Shown here in pieces: positions 41,901 to 51,388 of a DNA stretch of 64,000 nt (positions are counted from its first letter, which is position 1; each line of letters starts with the position of its first letter). The stretch covers positions 1-64,000 of IMG/VR virus record IMGVR_UViG_3300050119_000091; one strand, 5' to 3'. Both the position numbers and the translations under genes were made by a program. The stretch is from a virus. A model generated the notes under the pieces. The model had not been told where the DNA came from. It did not search any database and saw only the letters and a list, made by a program, of their open reading frames with translations.

Positions 41901-42459
41901 TAAATGGTCGCCATGGAATCGGCCCATGAATAGTGCGGCGCTGATGTTCAGTAGCGACGGAGGATTACAGCCGTTCTTTTGCGGCGGAAACGGGCTGGCT
42001 CCCGGATCGTCCACGGATGGCGCATATGGAAATATCTACACACTGGACCCCTCCATGAACGTCGATGATGACTATGGAGTAATCGTGCCATATTACGTGA
42101 CTTCGGCACTCCCGGACGCGGACCTGGCGCAGGGATTGGGAATCGGTGGCGGGTTGAAAATGTGCTCTTATGCCTATGGCTTGATTTCGGGAACGGGCAC
42201 GATGACGATTTCGATTCTATTCAACCTGCTATCGAAGGCATGGCGCATCAATTCCGGCACTGGCGGTTCACCGATCATTATGAATGAAAATCCCGACAAC
42301 GACACGGAGTTCGGGTGCGGACAGGCGACAGGTAAGCGATTCTGGTTTAAGTTCGCATCCACCCCGACAACGGGAACGGCCAATGATTTTGAACTGAATA
42401 ACTGGACCGTCGCCATTAAGAAGAATGCGAGAATGCCGATCAGGGGAAGTAACCGATGA
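38899..42459 (+). CDS. Large tail protein
   Basis: 1186 residues. The start ITVFGGLVTYIDPTSLPMGVSPDCSDMQFTPGGTSSRDGFKKHF resembles proteins of the podovirus tail-tube (gp12-like) type. Around residues 270-400 are three repeats of the type VTTTAAHGLxPGxxVxIxG. The rest is beta-rich. Structural; probably the tail tube or hub. No Shine-Dalgarno is evident and the region just upstream is the moron promoter, so its start may be affected by the insertion. Confidence 0.6.
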   Translation: MAQNTASPDSHEIPITVFGGLVTYIDPTSLPMGVSPDCSDMQFTPGGTSSRDGFKKHFAAPLYPTETRTYQKSYVDPRGTIFNLYFYSNGALTVENVTTAPGVETLLSQTSAPGSWAKSSTAFGREYIAISDTLHGAEIPLQFDGVNLDRVTQDGPGASPNVSSVPIPAVAMVASGAPVVLNLTESDPRGGDGSGYFTAIDMYTMDSVASVNIGDQITIAGYGGAPAPMNGTWPVLAIFLSSGSPGNLIQLSAYLPPTTVSSVASATGTVGGGTTIQRVNNLVTVTTAAAHQLQPGYQAQITGMPAASVGTSISSVVVNNEDLPGLATVTTSTAHGLVPQLQVSLVGIAGTAVGGGITSLSRQGQIVTATTATAHGLTPGATVTIAGVANASFNSTVTVLNVISATVFTYIQVDVDATDSTGTATLNWPIFNTQTPTYFEVVSAPTATTFQVQLDYSDGSWSGGTVTYAWDGTFFVQDVPGPTSFTYLQYGPNATSSTVGSVTPYGQAAPGKRQMVCFFITRQGYTTRYSPPVPVVTNGGQYLSVTNIPIGPSNIIARVLAFTGAEGAYFYWIPAPPQVNGQLVGTSTIINDNTTTSTILDFSDPTLFAGLGISTAGNNLANQTVIDGALGFARYASRLITYGQRNNIQNLLNMGFDGGYLPAAPTLPAGWAGGGAGTIAAGHYGSGWTTSATPLTQSFYEDFSGAPIAIGNTAYTFRAWVSAAGTVTATISSIEGSFTSTATLTASATGWYEYIFSLKTPVSIPDDMLIGITGSGVIVDEMSIVFTDTPYATTLLGSYVNNPEAFDGVSGRFGPVDDTHQTLALGIIRSNLYLLTQDPSGRMHQTSQGDTEPSGWTVDEVGQNCGTVSAFSLTVSQANDNTGGGGEEWFAWYSSSGPRIFGGEFPFKIAQEIMRRKGRVPPGSPDDLSNINTAAQTTVWGLNDPIAKIIYFGVPMNSATAPSNVWMLNYLGCETAGEIASQDPVHRAINTGKMIANDLGRKWSPWNRPMNSAALMFSSDGGLQPFFCGGNGLAPGSSTDGAYGNIYTLDPSMNVDDDYGVIVPYYVTSALPDADLAQGLGIGGGLKMCSYAYGLISGTGTMTISILFNLLSKAWRINSGTGGSPIIMNENPDNDTEFGCGQATGKRFWFKFASTPTTGTANDFELNNWTVAIKKNARMPIRGSNR

Positions 42460-42704
42460 ATGAGGTTTTATTGGCAGCGGCAGATAAAGCATCCCGCAAG
42501 CGCGAATACATGATTCAGCGGGCGAAGTCGAAAGGTCCGAGCGCGGCGTTCTATGTCGGATTGGTTTCGATATCGAAAGTTATTGACCATGCGAAACAGG
42601 CATCGGTTGGCAGTCGTGACGACGTGGTGGCTGCGATGGTTCGACTGCGAAGCGTCACCGCTGACACTGATCTGCGATATCAGTCCGAACGCGAAGAAAA
42701 GTAA
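42456..42704 (+). CDS. Hypothetical helical protein
   Basis: 82 residues, ATGA overlap with the tail gene and directly followed by the fibre gene. Helical, Lys/Arg-rich (DKASRKREYMIQRAKSK). Possible chaperone or assembly factor for the fibre by position. No family recognised. Confidence 0.55.
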   Translation: MNEVLLAAADKASRKREYMIQRAKSKGPSAAFYVGLVSISKVIDHAKQASVGSRDDVVAAMVRLRSVTADTDLRYQSEREEK

Positions 42705-44213
42705 ATGGCCGGATTTCAGGTTCCAAACCTCGCGTACCTCCGCAATATCCCGGTAATCGGCGGTCGTCTGTACGAAGCCCTGCACGGAGCGCAAAAGGCC
42801 ATCAACACAATGGCGATTCAGGGCAATCTGAATCCCGATGGGCAGGTTGACCCACCGCCCGCAATCGACGGCGTAACGGCTACGGCGGCAAACGGCGTCC
42901 TCCATGTTTCGATTCAGCACACGGCTGCGGACGTGCGGCGCGATGTCGTCTATCACGTCGAGCACGCGGATAATCCGAATTTCATAAACCCGCAAATTCG
43001 CCATTTAGGAGATACCCGCAGTTGGTCTGAATTCATCGGGGATCAATCGCGCTACGTGCGGGCATATGCGTCTTACGGGGCAAGCGCGGCGGGTCTGGTT
43101 CTGGTTCACGGTGGCGCAGCCACTCCGCAACCAGTCAGCGGCGGCGGATCGATAGGTCCATCGCCGTACCTTCCATCGCAAGGCAGGAGCACTGGAGCGC
43201 CCGGTCAGGGCGGCGCAGACTCTTCACCCGTCCCAGTGCGTTCCGACGCGTCTGGCTTCGATTGGAGGCTACAGCGGCCTATTGCATCAGAGGCGGAATC
43301 TCGTGCAGTGTCGCCCGGTTCGCTGAATGGCGTTGGATCGGTAAATTCGGGTGGTGGCGGCGGGGGCGGCTCAGTTTCTATCTCTGAGGCCGCTATCGCA
43401 ACATGCGAATACCTGTCTTCCGTGGCTGGTACCGGAAACGCGATTACTGGCGTAACGACGGTCCCGTATTCGAGTCTTGCGAACGGTTTCCTGATTCGCT
43501 ATGTTCCGATTCACGACAACAGCGGAGCGACGACCTTAGCGGTCAATGGGATCGCTGCGAAAGCGATTACAAAGAACGGGACGATTGCGCTTGCGGGCGG
43601 GGAGATTGTTACGGGGCGAGCGTATCTTCTGATGTACGACGGAACGCGGTTTCAACTCGTCGGCCAGATCGCGCCAATCAGCGCGGGATTGCTCGGGTCA
43701 GACTCTCATGGCGTGCCGATTATTGCGCCCGATACCACGGTGGCTGCGGGAAGCTATACGAACGCAAATATAACGGTCAACTCTCAGGGCCAACTTACGG
43801 CGGCAGCCAACGGATCAAGCGGCGCGGCCGTTACTGGAACGTGGACGCCAGACCTGCAATTTGGCGGCTCGAATACGGGCATAACTTATTCGGTCCAGCA
43901 CGGTGCATACTGGTCATTCAGCAACTTAGTGGTGGCGACGTTCGATATTCTTCTCACGTCTAAGGGCGTGGCCACTGGCATCGCGGAAATCGGCGGGTTG
44001 CCATTTTCGGTTTCGGCGGCGGAAGTTATTTCCGGGTCCGTGATTTACGGCCTGAATATGCTGGCACTTACGGGAACGCCCACGATTCTCTCAGAACTCG
44101 GTACCACGAAAATCGCCACATACACGTGGGGTGCGACGGGCGCGGCAAATCTCACGGATGCGAATTTCACAAACACATCCAGATTTATCGGAACGGTAAT
44201 TTACCAGACATAA
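42705..44213 (+). CDS. Tail fibre protein
   Basis: 502 residues. N-terminal virion-binding part, then a Gly/Ser-rich linker (GGGGGGGSVS near 215-225), then the fibre repeats GLLGSDSHGVPIIAPDTTVAAGSYTNANITVNSQGQLTAA, common in phage fibres. The C-terminal part, TGTWTPDLQFGGSNTGITYSVQHGAY, ends in a receptor-binding-type beta domain. Recognises host surface by inference. Confidence 0.7.
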   Translation: MAGFQVPNLAYLRNIPVIGGRLYEALHGAQKAINTMAIQGNLNPDGQVDPPPAIDGVTATAANGVLHVSIQHTAADVRRDVVYHVEHADNPNFINPQIRHLGDTRSWSEFIGDQSRYVRAYASYGASAAGLVLVHGGAATPQPVSGGGSIGPSPYLPSQGRSTGAPGQGGADSSPVPVRSDASGFDWRLQRPIASEAESRAVSPGSLNGVGSVNSGGGGGGGSVSISEAAIATCEYLSSVAGTGNAITGVTTVPYSSLANGFLIRYVPIHDNSGATTLAVNGIAAKAITKNGTIALAGGEIVTGRAYLLMYDGTRFQLVGQIAPISAGLLGSDSHGVPIIAPDTTVAAGSYTNANITVNSQGQLTAAANGSSGAAVTGTWTPDLQFGGSNTGITYSVQHGAYWSFSNLVVATFDILLTSKGVATGIAEIGGLPFSVSAAEVISGSVIYGLNMLALTGTPTILSELGTTKIATYTWGATGAANLTDANFTNTSRFIGTVIYQT

Positions 44214-44220
44214 GGCCTTC

Positions 44221-44604
44221 GTGACCACCAGACCACTCAAGCCATCCGACATCCCGATTCTTCAGGAGTTCGCGCGGCAATCGTCTTTTCCCTATCCCCA
44301 ATTGGACCATCCGCATATTGAGTCTGTTCTGGTGGTGGTGGATTCAGACGACAGGCCAATCATGGCTTGCGCGGCAAAGAGGCTGGTGGAACTGTATTTA
44401 TTTGTAGATCCATCACGGGCTTCTGGCGTAAAAAAGAACGCTATCGACGCTCTCCACCACGGTATGGCCACGGCGCTACGTGGGAAACTGTACAATAGTG
44501 CAGAGATATATCTGAGTCCGCTGATAGCAAACGCTTTCGGTCGGCGATTGGAGCGAACGTGGAACTGGGTACGCAACTGGCCGAGCTGGCACCACGGCCT
44601 CTGA
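44221..44604 (+). CDS. GNAT-like acetyltransferase family protein
   Basis: 127 residues from a GTG. VELYLFVDPSRASGVKKNAIDALHHGMATALRGK, then NAFGRRLERTWNWVRNWPSWHHGL, matches small phage GNAT-like proteins found beside tail-fibre genes. Their substrate is unknown. It is overlapped by the HNH gene by 46 bases. Confidence 0.6.
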   Translation: MTTRPLKPSDIPILQEFARQSSFPYPQLDHPHIESVLVVVDSDDRPIMACAAKRLVELYLFVDPSRASGVKKNAIDALHHGMATALRGKLYNSAEIYLSPLIANAFGRRLERTWNWVRNWPSWHHGL

Positions 44605-45035
44605 GGAAAAAAACTGGACCACTGCCCACTCCAATGGTCGAGCGCGCGTCTAGGGTGATAGAGTTCGCAATCCGCATCCCAGAATCAACATGTTGGTATT
44701 TTGCTGGGTCTCTAAGCGATAGAGGGTACGGGAAAACCAGTATGCCGGGGAAGTTTAATCGTGCCCATGTTGCCGCATATATTGCCACATTCGGGCCAGT
44801 CCCGGATGGGACCGAAATAGACCATACATGTCGGGAGCGCTCGTGCGTGAATCCGCGTCACCTTGAGGCCGTTTCTCACGCTGAGAATATGCGCCGTGCG
44901 CGGGGGTTAGGCAAATCCCGATTCAAATGTTCCCACCAATCGGTGAAGATGATAGCCGGTAAAAAACGCTGCGAAATATGCTACAGGGAAGAGTACGCAA
45001 GAAATAACGCCAAAAAGCGCATGGGGGCGGCGTAA
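44559..45035 (+). CDS. HNH endonuclease, small
   Basis: 158 residues from a GTG at 44559 with GGAG five bases before it; the ATG at 44634 is an alternative. STCWYFAGSLSDRGYGKTS, then EIDHTCRERSCVNPRHLEAVSHAENMRR is the HNH core; C-terminal FKCSHQSVK...CEICYREEY adds a zinc ribbon. It overlaps the 44221 gene by 46 bases and ends one base before the next gene. Confidence 0.8.
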   Translation: MELGTQLAELAPRPLRKKTGPLPTPMVERASRVIEFAIRIPESTCWYFAGSLSDRGYGKTSMPGKFNRAHVAAYIATFGPVPDGTEIDHTCRERSCVNPRHLEAVSHAENMRRARGLGKSRFKCSHQSVKMIAGKKRCEICYREEYARNNAKKRMGAA

Positions 45036-45812
45036 ATGGGTCGCGGTTCAGATGTGGCTCAAAACTCCGCCACGCAATCCCAAAACACCGCATCTGGGTT
45101 AACCGGAAACGCCAATTCGCTGTACGGCAATCTGGCCCCGATGCTCACGTCACAAGCGGCGCACCCGGCAGGATTTTCACCAGCAGACGAAGCGTCAATG
45201 GAAACAGGCGCAATGGATACGGCTGGTGGATCTGAAGCCGGGGCCGTTGGCGAGGGGAATCTGGAAGCAGCGCGAACGCGGAACGCGGGCGGATTCGGGC
45301 AGGCGGTTTCCGATGCATCGCGCGGAGCAGGCGAAACACTATCTCGCGGATTGCTCGGAGTTCGCAACGCAAATGCCAACCTCAAAAATCAGCAGCAGAA
45401 CGAAGCCCTTGGTGGGCTTGAGGGGCTGTACGGTACGAACGTGGGTGGCGCAAATTCGGCGCTCGGAAACGTAGCCCCGTTGGTCAATGCGGACACTAAC
45501 GCGGAAAACGCAAGTTGGGACGCATTCAATAACATCACCGGGGCGATTGATAATACCGCCAAGGCGGCGTCTGGATTCGTCACACCGTGCTGGATAGCTG
45601 AAGTCCTGTACGGGATTGATGATCCACGAACCCATACAATTCGCGCCTGGCTGAGAGGTCCATTCCGCGACACGGTGGCAGGGAGTTCGCTGGTGACGCT
45701 ATATCTGGCTATCGGGCGTCCAGTAGCGTGGGTTGCGCGGCGATCTTCATGGCTCCGTGCGGCATTGAAACCGCTGTTTGATGCGGCACTCCGAAAGGCG
45801 ACGGGATGTTAG
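45036..45812 (+). CDS. Internal virion-like protein
   Basis: 258 residues. The first 180 residues are Gly/Ala/Asn-rich with helices (LEAARTRNAGGFGQAVSDASRGAGETLSRG). The C-terminus, CWIAEVLYGIDDPRTHTIRAWLRGPF...AIGRPVAWVARR, is a module seen at the end of several phage virion proteins. It contains a 17-bp sequence also present at the start of the tail gene. Confidence 0.6.
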   Translation: MGRGSDVAQNSATQSQNTASGLTGNANSLYGNLAPMLTSQAAHPAGFSPADEASMETGAMDTAGGSEAGAVGEGNLEAARTRNAGGFGQAVSDASRGAGETLSRGLLGVRNANANLKNQQQNEALGGLEGLYGTNVGGANSALGNVAPLVNADTNAENASWDAFNNITGAIDNTAKAASGFVTPCWIAEVLYGIDDPRTHTIRAWLRGPFRDTVAGSSLVTLYLAIGRPVAWVARRSSWLRAALKPLFDAALRKATGC

Positions 45813-47518
45813 TCGATACCTCAATCCCGCAGCCGCAACCGCTGCCAACGTCGATAGGCGGAAGCCCCGGAACAATGGCGCTTCAGGGTATCCGATCATC
45901 GTCGGATATAGTTGACCATCTGGACAAAGTCCTGAAAGCGCAACCGCCCGAAGTTCAGGCGGCGGTAGATCACGCCCACGACATCATGGGACTGAATCCG
46001 CCATCTCAAGCCATCGCGGATACGCCGCAATCGGGCGCAACGCAATCTTCGCCCGTTACTGATCCCAGCGTCGCCCAATTGCCACTGGCAGCGCCCAGGG
46101 CTGATTCTGTGTCGTTACCAGCGTCGTCGCAACCGTCCAGCCCCTCAATAGCGCAACCACTTCCGTCTCGGGCTGAATCCCCAGTTCAGTCGTCCCTTCA
46201 GGCTGCGGGCGTTCCTGAGCATCCAACGACCGCTGCGCTACCGTCAAACCCGCTGGTGGAGAAAATGAGTGATCAGGTTGCGGCGGGTCCGGGGTGGCAC
46301 GGAATCCATAATCCATTCCTGAAAGGTCTTGCGGCGGTTGGGGATACAATCGGCAGCGGACTTTTCCCTGAGTTCGCACAATTCGTTCCCGGAACTACGG
46401 CCCATCACAACGAACTTTTAGGGGAAGAGGAAAACCAACTCGGGCAGGAGCAAAAAGCTACCAAGGCCACCGACGAATCGCGACTGCAAAACGCACAGGC
46501 GGCGGAGCGGGAATCATTACCAGAACTCCACAATACGCAAGCGGAACTCGCTACATCAAAACTGACCCAAGCTAAGGATATTGCGGACGCCAAACAGGGG
46601 ACGGCGGACGCGAAGCAGGCATTAGCTGACGCCGAAGCAGAACGCAAGCGAGGGGAGAGTCAGCAGAAAATCGCGACGGGACTCGCGGAGCACGGATTGA
46701 AGATGGACCCCGAAACAAAGCAACTGATTCCGCTTCCCTATACCGAAATGTCTGAACCGCAAAAAGCAGCGCATGACCTGAAGGCTGCGCAGGCTGAATT
46801 GACCACCGCGCGCAGTGACTATGTGACGGCACAAAAAGACGGCATCCCGGCAGCGCAGGAATTAGCGCGTAAGCGCGTAGATGCGGCCCAGGAAAGTGCG
46901 GCTACGGCGGCGGGGCGTCTTGGGCTGTCGCGCGACGAATTCAACGCCCAGTTCCTCGGGACGGCCCCTGGCGGCGAAGCTCTCGCGGGCGGCGAAACGG
47001 ATGAAAACGGCAAGCCCATAGGTACGAAAGTTGCGGCTGGAAATAAACCGGGAGCAACAGTTCAGGGACGCGCGTCCCAAGCTGGATCAATTATCGAGGT
47101 CGGCAATAACCTTAAAGCCGAAATCGACAAACACAAAGACGCACTCGGAAATCTATCCGATTACTGGAAACAGGCAACCAACGGAACCCCAATCGCTGAC
47201 CCGGTAGCGTCTAAGCTGATGTCGGAAATCGCCAGTTACGCGGCGCTTCAACCTGCCATGCACGGTATGCGTGGGGGACAGGCAATGAAGGAATTTGAGA
47301 AAATGGTTGGCGGTATTCCAAAAGACCCTGAGGCCCTCAAGGCCGCTATCGATGGCATCGGCGAAACTGCCGCCGTGATTAAAAAACAGGGGCAACCTGC
47401 GCATGCTGGAGTCGGTTCATCCGCGCCGCCAAAGCCCACAACCCAAGCGGAGTACGACGCAATAAAACCAGGCACGGTTTACGTTGATACTGACGGACAG
47501 CAAAAGAAGAAAAAGTAA
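45806..47518 (+). CDS. Large helical internal virion-like protein
   Basis: 570 residues, overlapping its neighbour by seven bases. Pro/Gln-rich start, then a long coiled coil (about 200-360; KATDESRLQNAQAAERESLPELHNTQAEL) and helical end. Matches the type of proteins ejected with the DNA in podo-like phages; inferred from size, composition and place. Confidence 0.6.
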   Translation: MLVDTSIPQPQPLPTSIGGSPGTMALQGIRSSSDIVDHLDKVLKAQPPEVQAAVDHAHDIMGLNPPSQAIADTPQSGATQSSPVTDPSVAQLPLAAPRADSVSLPASSQPSSPSIAQPLPSRAESPVQSSLQAAGVPEHPTTAALPSNPLVEKMSDQVAAGPGWHGIHNPFLKGLAAVGDTIGSGLFPEFAQFVPGTTAHHNELLGEEENQLGQEQKATKATDESRLQNAQAAERESLPELHNTQAELATSKLTQAKDIADAKQGTADAKQALADAEAERKRGESQQKIATGLAEHGLKMDPETKQLIPLPYTEMSEPQKAAHDLKAAQAELTTARSDYVTAQKDGIPAAQELARKRVDAAQESAATAAGRLGLSRDEFNAQFLGTAPGGEALAGGETDENGKPIGTKVAAGNKPGATVQGRASQAGSIIEVGNNLKAEIDKHKDALGNLSDYWKQATNGTPIADPVASKLMSEIASYAALQPAMHGMRGGQAMKEFEKMVGGIPKDPEALKAAIDGIGETAAVIKKQGQPAHAGVGSSAPPKPTTQAEYDAIKPGTVYVDTDGQQKKKK

Positions 47519-49143
47519 TGGCCGGATTCGGACAAAACGACGAAGTTGTTTCGCCAAAAACCAAACCGTTTGGCACTAACGACGAAGTTGTGCCCGTGGC
47601 ATCCGAACAACTTCCCGCATACGGCGACAACGCTGCATGGGCTGCTAAGGCAGGGCAAAACCAGAACCCCGGATTCTTTGATAAGGGCGGAACGGTTGAC
47701 CGCTTCATCAAGGGTACTGGATTGTCGAACATCCCGAATGATCTATCCGAAAGTGTCGGGAATTTCGTTCACAACCCAACGCCGGGAAATCTGCCGATAG
47801 TCGGGCCGTCGATTGATTCCGCAACTCGATTACTGACTGGCACAAGCGCCAGCCCGATTCACGATATCGCTAATTCCGTTCCGATAGTCGGGCCAGCGGC
47901 AAACGCAGTAGGCGAATACCTGGCGCGTGGAGAATACCCCGAAGCCGCAGGCGGCGCAACGGCATTGCTTGCGCCTGGATTACATGGCGAACCGTCTCCC
48001 GGATTGAATCTGGCGGAAGGCGACACTCTAACTCCTGGGTTTGGATCTCGCGCCGCTTCCGGGATGAAAGCGGCTGCGCCGCAAGTCGGCAAGGGGCTTG
48101 CGAAGATCGGAGCGGGAGCGACAGCTTTTGAGGCTATCCCCGGCGAAGCGGGAAGGTTTATCGTGGGTTACCCGCTAGTGCGGAGCGGAATGCACGATGT
48201 GGGGCGAGGTGTATCTGCGGGAATGGAGCAGTTTCGTGGTCCGGTGCAGGGACCGGAGGTTGCACCCAAGGGATTCAAATCTCCGTACCCTACGCTTCCA
48301 TACGAAAATCCAACCCCCTCTCTTATAGAGCGCCCGTCTGGGGTAACTGGCGGTCGTCCACTGCCTCAATCCCCCTCTGCGGGACCATCTTCGCCCTCCG
48401 TTCCTTCAGGGCCAGGCCCCGGATATTCCGGCACGCAGTATCCGCCCGCAACGGGGCGCGGTGGGCTACCGCAATCGCCACCAGTTATCATCTCATCGCC
48501 TCGCGCCCCTGGCGGGCCATCGTTTCTGATGCCATCGGACTATATAAAAATTCCACAATCCGGGCCACTGGTTGATCCATGGAATCGATTCGCGTCAGTC
48601 GAACGCCCGCAGCCATCCAGCGCCCAAAGGCCAGATTATTCGCAATTCGTTCCGCCGTTACCATCAGGCGCTCCATCTTCTTCTGTTATTGAGCCAGGAC
48701 GCGGGCCTGGATTATGGAGTTCAGGAGACCGCATGGCGGCCAATCCCAGCCCCGTAGAGAAGCCGTTACCCGCGTCCGCTGCCGAACCACCCTCCGGTGT
48801 CATCCGAATCGGCCAGACTCCCGCAGAGGCTGTCCAGTCGGCATCAAATTCAAATGAAGGAACGTTAGGCACGCGCGCAGCAATGATGCACCAGTTACGC
48901 ATGGCCGGCCAGCAGATGGGGCCAGACCCGCGAACGGCTTCGATTATCCAAAGATTCGAGAGTCCGGAATACACCCAGCGTCCCGACCGCGAATTTATTG
49001 ATCCTCGCGAATCGCAAATAATGGCACAGCCGTTACCATCATCAACCGCCGATACTCCAGCGGCATATCGCGCCCGCGCCAATGTCAGTCGCGCTAAGTT
49101 CGGACCAGACGGCCAAAATAATCAATTAAGACCGAAGAAATAG
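47518..49143 (+). CDS. Internal virion-like protein, Pro/Gly-rich
   Basis: 541 residues; TAATG overlap with the gene before. Helical/hydrophobic first part (NSVPIVGPAANAVGEYLARGEYPEAAGG) then a long Pro/Ser/Gly-rich segment (about 230-420). Forms with the two genes before it a block typical of ejection proteins. Start MAGFGQNDEVV. Confidence 0.6.
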   Translation: MAGFGQNDEVVSPKTKPFGTNDEVVPVASEQLPAYGDNAAWAAKAGQNQNPGFFDKGGTVDRFIKGTGLSNIPNDLSESVGNFVHNPTPGNLPIVGPSIDSATRLLTGTSASPIHDIANSVPIVGPAANAVGEYLARGEYPEAAGGATALLAPGLHGEPSPGLNLAEGDTLTPGFGSRAASGMKAAAPQVGKGLAKIGAGATAFEAIPGEAGRFIVGYPLVRSGMHDVGRGVSAGMEQFRGPVQGPEVAPKGFKSPYPTLPYENPTPSLIERPSGVTGGRPLPQSPSAGPSSPSVPSGPGPGYSGTQYPPATGRGGLPQSPPVIISSPRAPGGPSFLMPSDYIKIPQSGPLVDPWNRFASVERPQPSSAQRPDYSQFVPPLPSGAPSSSVIEPGRGPGLWSSGDRMAANPSPVEKPLPASAAEPPSGVIRIGQTPAEAVQSASNSNEGTLGTRAAMMHQLRMAGQQMGPDPRTASIIQRFESPEYTQRPDREFIDPRESQIMAQPLPSSTADTPAAYRARANVSRAKFGPDGQNNQLRPKK

Positions 49144-49153
49144 GAGAAACGAA

Positions 49154-49564
49154 ATGCCATTGTGGGGAACGCCGAAAGCTGGAGCAAATCCGATATCCGG
49201 GTTAAATTTTACGGACCTGCGTCCAGGGGACTACCTGACCCTGTTTGACGGAACGGAAACGATTGCAACTGGATCGAAATCAATCGCGTTCGCGCGCGGC
49301 GGCTCCGGTTCTGGTGCAGACATGGGCAGCACGTTCGCGGTGACTGGGTGTCCAGGCGGCAGCGTGTTCGACGTGCAGCAGTCCAACACCAAGACCGATG
49401 ACGCAGGGTCTCTGGATGCTATGGACGCCACATTTAACACCGTTACGGGCGACACCATCAACGGCAATAATTCCGTCACGGATATCGGGCGGTCGATGTT
49501 CTATCGGCTGATTTGCACAAACTTCGTTGCTGGTGACGTTCCGATTGCAAACGTGAAGAGGTGA
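49154..49564 (+). CDS. Small virion protein
   Basis: 136 residues, AGGAG seven bases before ATG. Gly/Ser/Thr/Asp-rich beta-type (FARGGSGSGADMGSTFAVTGC). Similar in style to capsid- or tail-decorating proteins. No family recognised. Confidence 0.5.
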   Translation: MPLWGTPKAGANPISGLNFTDLRPGDYLTLFDGTETIATGSKSIAFARGGSGSGADMGSTFAVTGCPGGSVFDVQQSNTKTDDAGSLDAMDATFNTVTGDTINGNNSVTDIGRSMFYRLICTNFVAGDVPIANVKR

Positions 49565-49613
49565 TTTAAATGCGAATACCGGGATGCGGTGTTTGTGGTA
49601 ACGGCACATAAGT

Positions 49614-50180
49614 ATGCCAGAACATTACACTGGCAGTCAATCGCTGGCCGCTGTTGCGACGGCTTCGGCTCCGTCGCTTACCGAGGGCGCAACAGCCAAG
49701 CTATCCACGGATCTTTCCGGAAATCTGCGAACTACCGGGGGCGGCGGTGGTGGTGGAAACGTCACCATCGTCGGGCCGCTCGGATCGCAACCAGCCGCAG
49801 ACTCGGTTTCGGTGGCATTGGCATCGGATCAGTTGCCACTGCCGATCACGGGCAGTATTTCTGTAGCTCCGGTTTACTCGCATACCCTCAACCAGGGAGG
49901 ATTGCAGACCGTCACCACGGCGGCGGTGTTGCTGGCGGATAATCACACGGGCGCAACCCCGCGCGTCGGATGGGAGATTCAGAACATCAGCACAGTGGTA
50001 GTTCTTATACTTCTCGGGGGCGGAACTCTTTCAGCGGCAAATTATACCTTTGCGCTCCCAGCCTGTGGAACATCAGCGGACGGATCCAGCCCGATTTATC
50101 GGGATACGCAATGGCAGGGCGAAGTGCAGATTATGGCGGCGACGGGAACCGGAAAAGTAGTGTTTGGTGAGTACGTATGA
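49614..50180 (+). CDS. Structural protein
   Basis: 188 residues, no strong Shine-Dalgarno. GNLRTTGGGGGGGNVTIVG linker, then a beta domain with WEIQNISTVVVLILLGGGTLSAANYTF. The 50358 protein has a related C-terminal pattern, so these two may share a fold. ATGA overlap to the next gene. Confidence 0.55.
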   Translation: MPEHYTGSQSLAAVATASAPSLTEGATAKLSTDLSGNLRTTGGGGGGGNVTIVGPLGSQPAADSVSVALASDQLPLPITGSISVAPVYSHTLNQGGLQTVTTAAVLLADNHTGATPRVGWEIQNISTVVVLILLGGGTLSAANYTFALPACGTSADGSSPIYRDTQWQGEVQIMAATGTGKVVFGEYV

Positions 50181-50374
50181 TAGTCGAAATTGAACTGGCG
50201 GTTGTGATTGTCCTATTGGCCTGGAGCCCCGTTGTCGAATGGCTGGAGGGCCGCAAGCCATTGCCTCCGACTCCGCAAGAGCAGGAACAGGCTACACTCG
50301 CGGCAGAGCACGCGGAATATCTGAAGATGCGGGCGGCGATTGAGCGGGAGAAAAGCCATGAAGTCAATTCTTAA
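50177..50374 (+). CDS. Small membrane-anchored protein
   Basis: 65 residues. One N-terminal membrane helix (IELAVVIVLLAWSPVVEWL) then a charged helix (EQATLAAEHAEYLKMRAAIEREKS). Resembles small inner-membrane parts of phage lysis or tail modules, but no family is certain. Overlaps both neighbours. Confidence 0.55.
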   Translation: MIVEIELAVVIVLLAWSPVVEWLEGRKPLPPTPQEQEQATLAAEHAEYLKMRAAIEREKSHEVNS

Positions 50375-50773
50375 CTTCTGCCTGTTCGCAGGCGTCTCGA
50401 TCTCTCTGTCGGCTCAACAGCCCGTCATCATCAAGGATCAGGGTGGTAGCGGAAACGCTGCTAGTGTAACTAGCGCGGCGGCGCTTAAGGTTGACAACTC
50501 GGCGGTAACGCAGCCAGTGAACGGCATCGGCAATGGGGCGGTGGTGTCGGGCCAGCAGGCTGTAACCGGAACTGCGGCCGTGCTTGCGTCCAACTCCATC
50601 AAGCAGGCTTGCTTCTCCGCGCTCTCAACAAACGTGATAAGCATATTCCTCGGCGCTTCGGGAGTCACTACGTCAACGGGTTTTGAAATGAAGCCGGGGA
50701 CAGGAGTGTGTCTGCCTCTAACTAACACCAATTTGATTTTCGTTGTCGCGTCTACCACAGGAGCAACTATCAC

Positions 50774-50792
<19 letters not shown>
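50358..50792 (+). CDS. Exported virion-region protein
   Basis: 144 residues from the ATG at 50358. Sec-type signal ([20 protein letters not shown]) with likely cut after SLSA, then a Gly/Ala/Ser/Asn-rich beta domain ([21 protein letters not shown]) with one Cys pair. First of a run of exported proteins. Function unknown. Confidence 0.65.
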
Positions 50793-51375
<583 letters not shown>

Positions 51376-51388
<13 letters not shown>

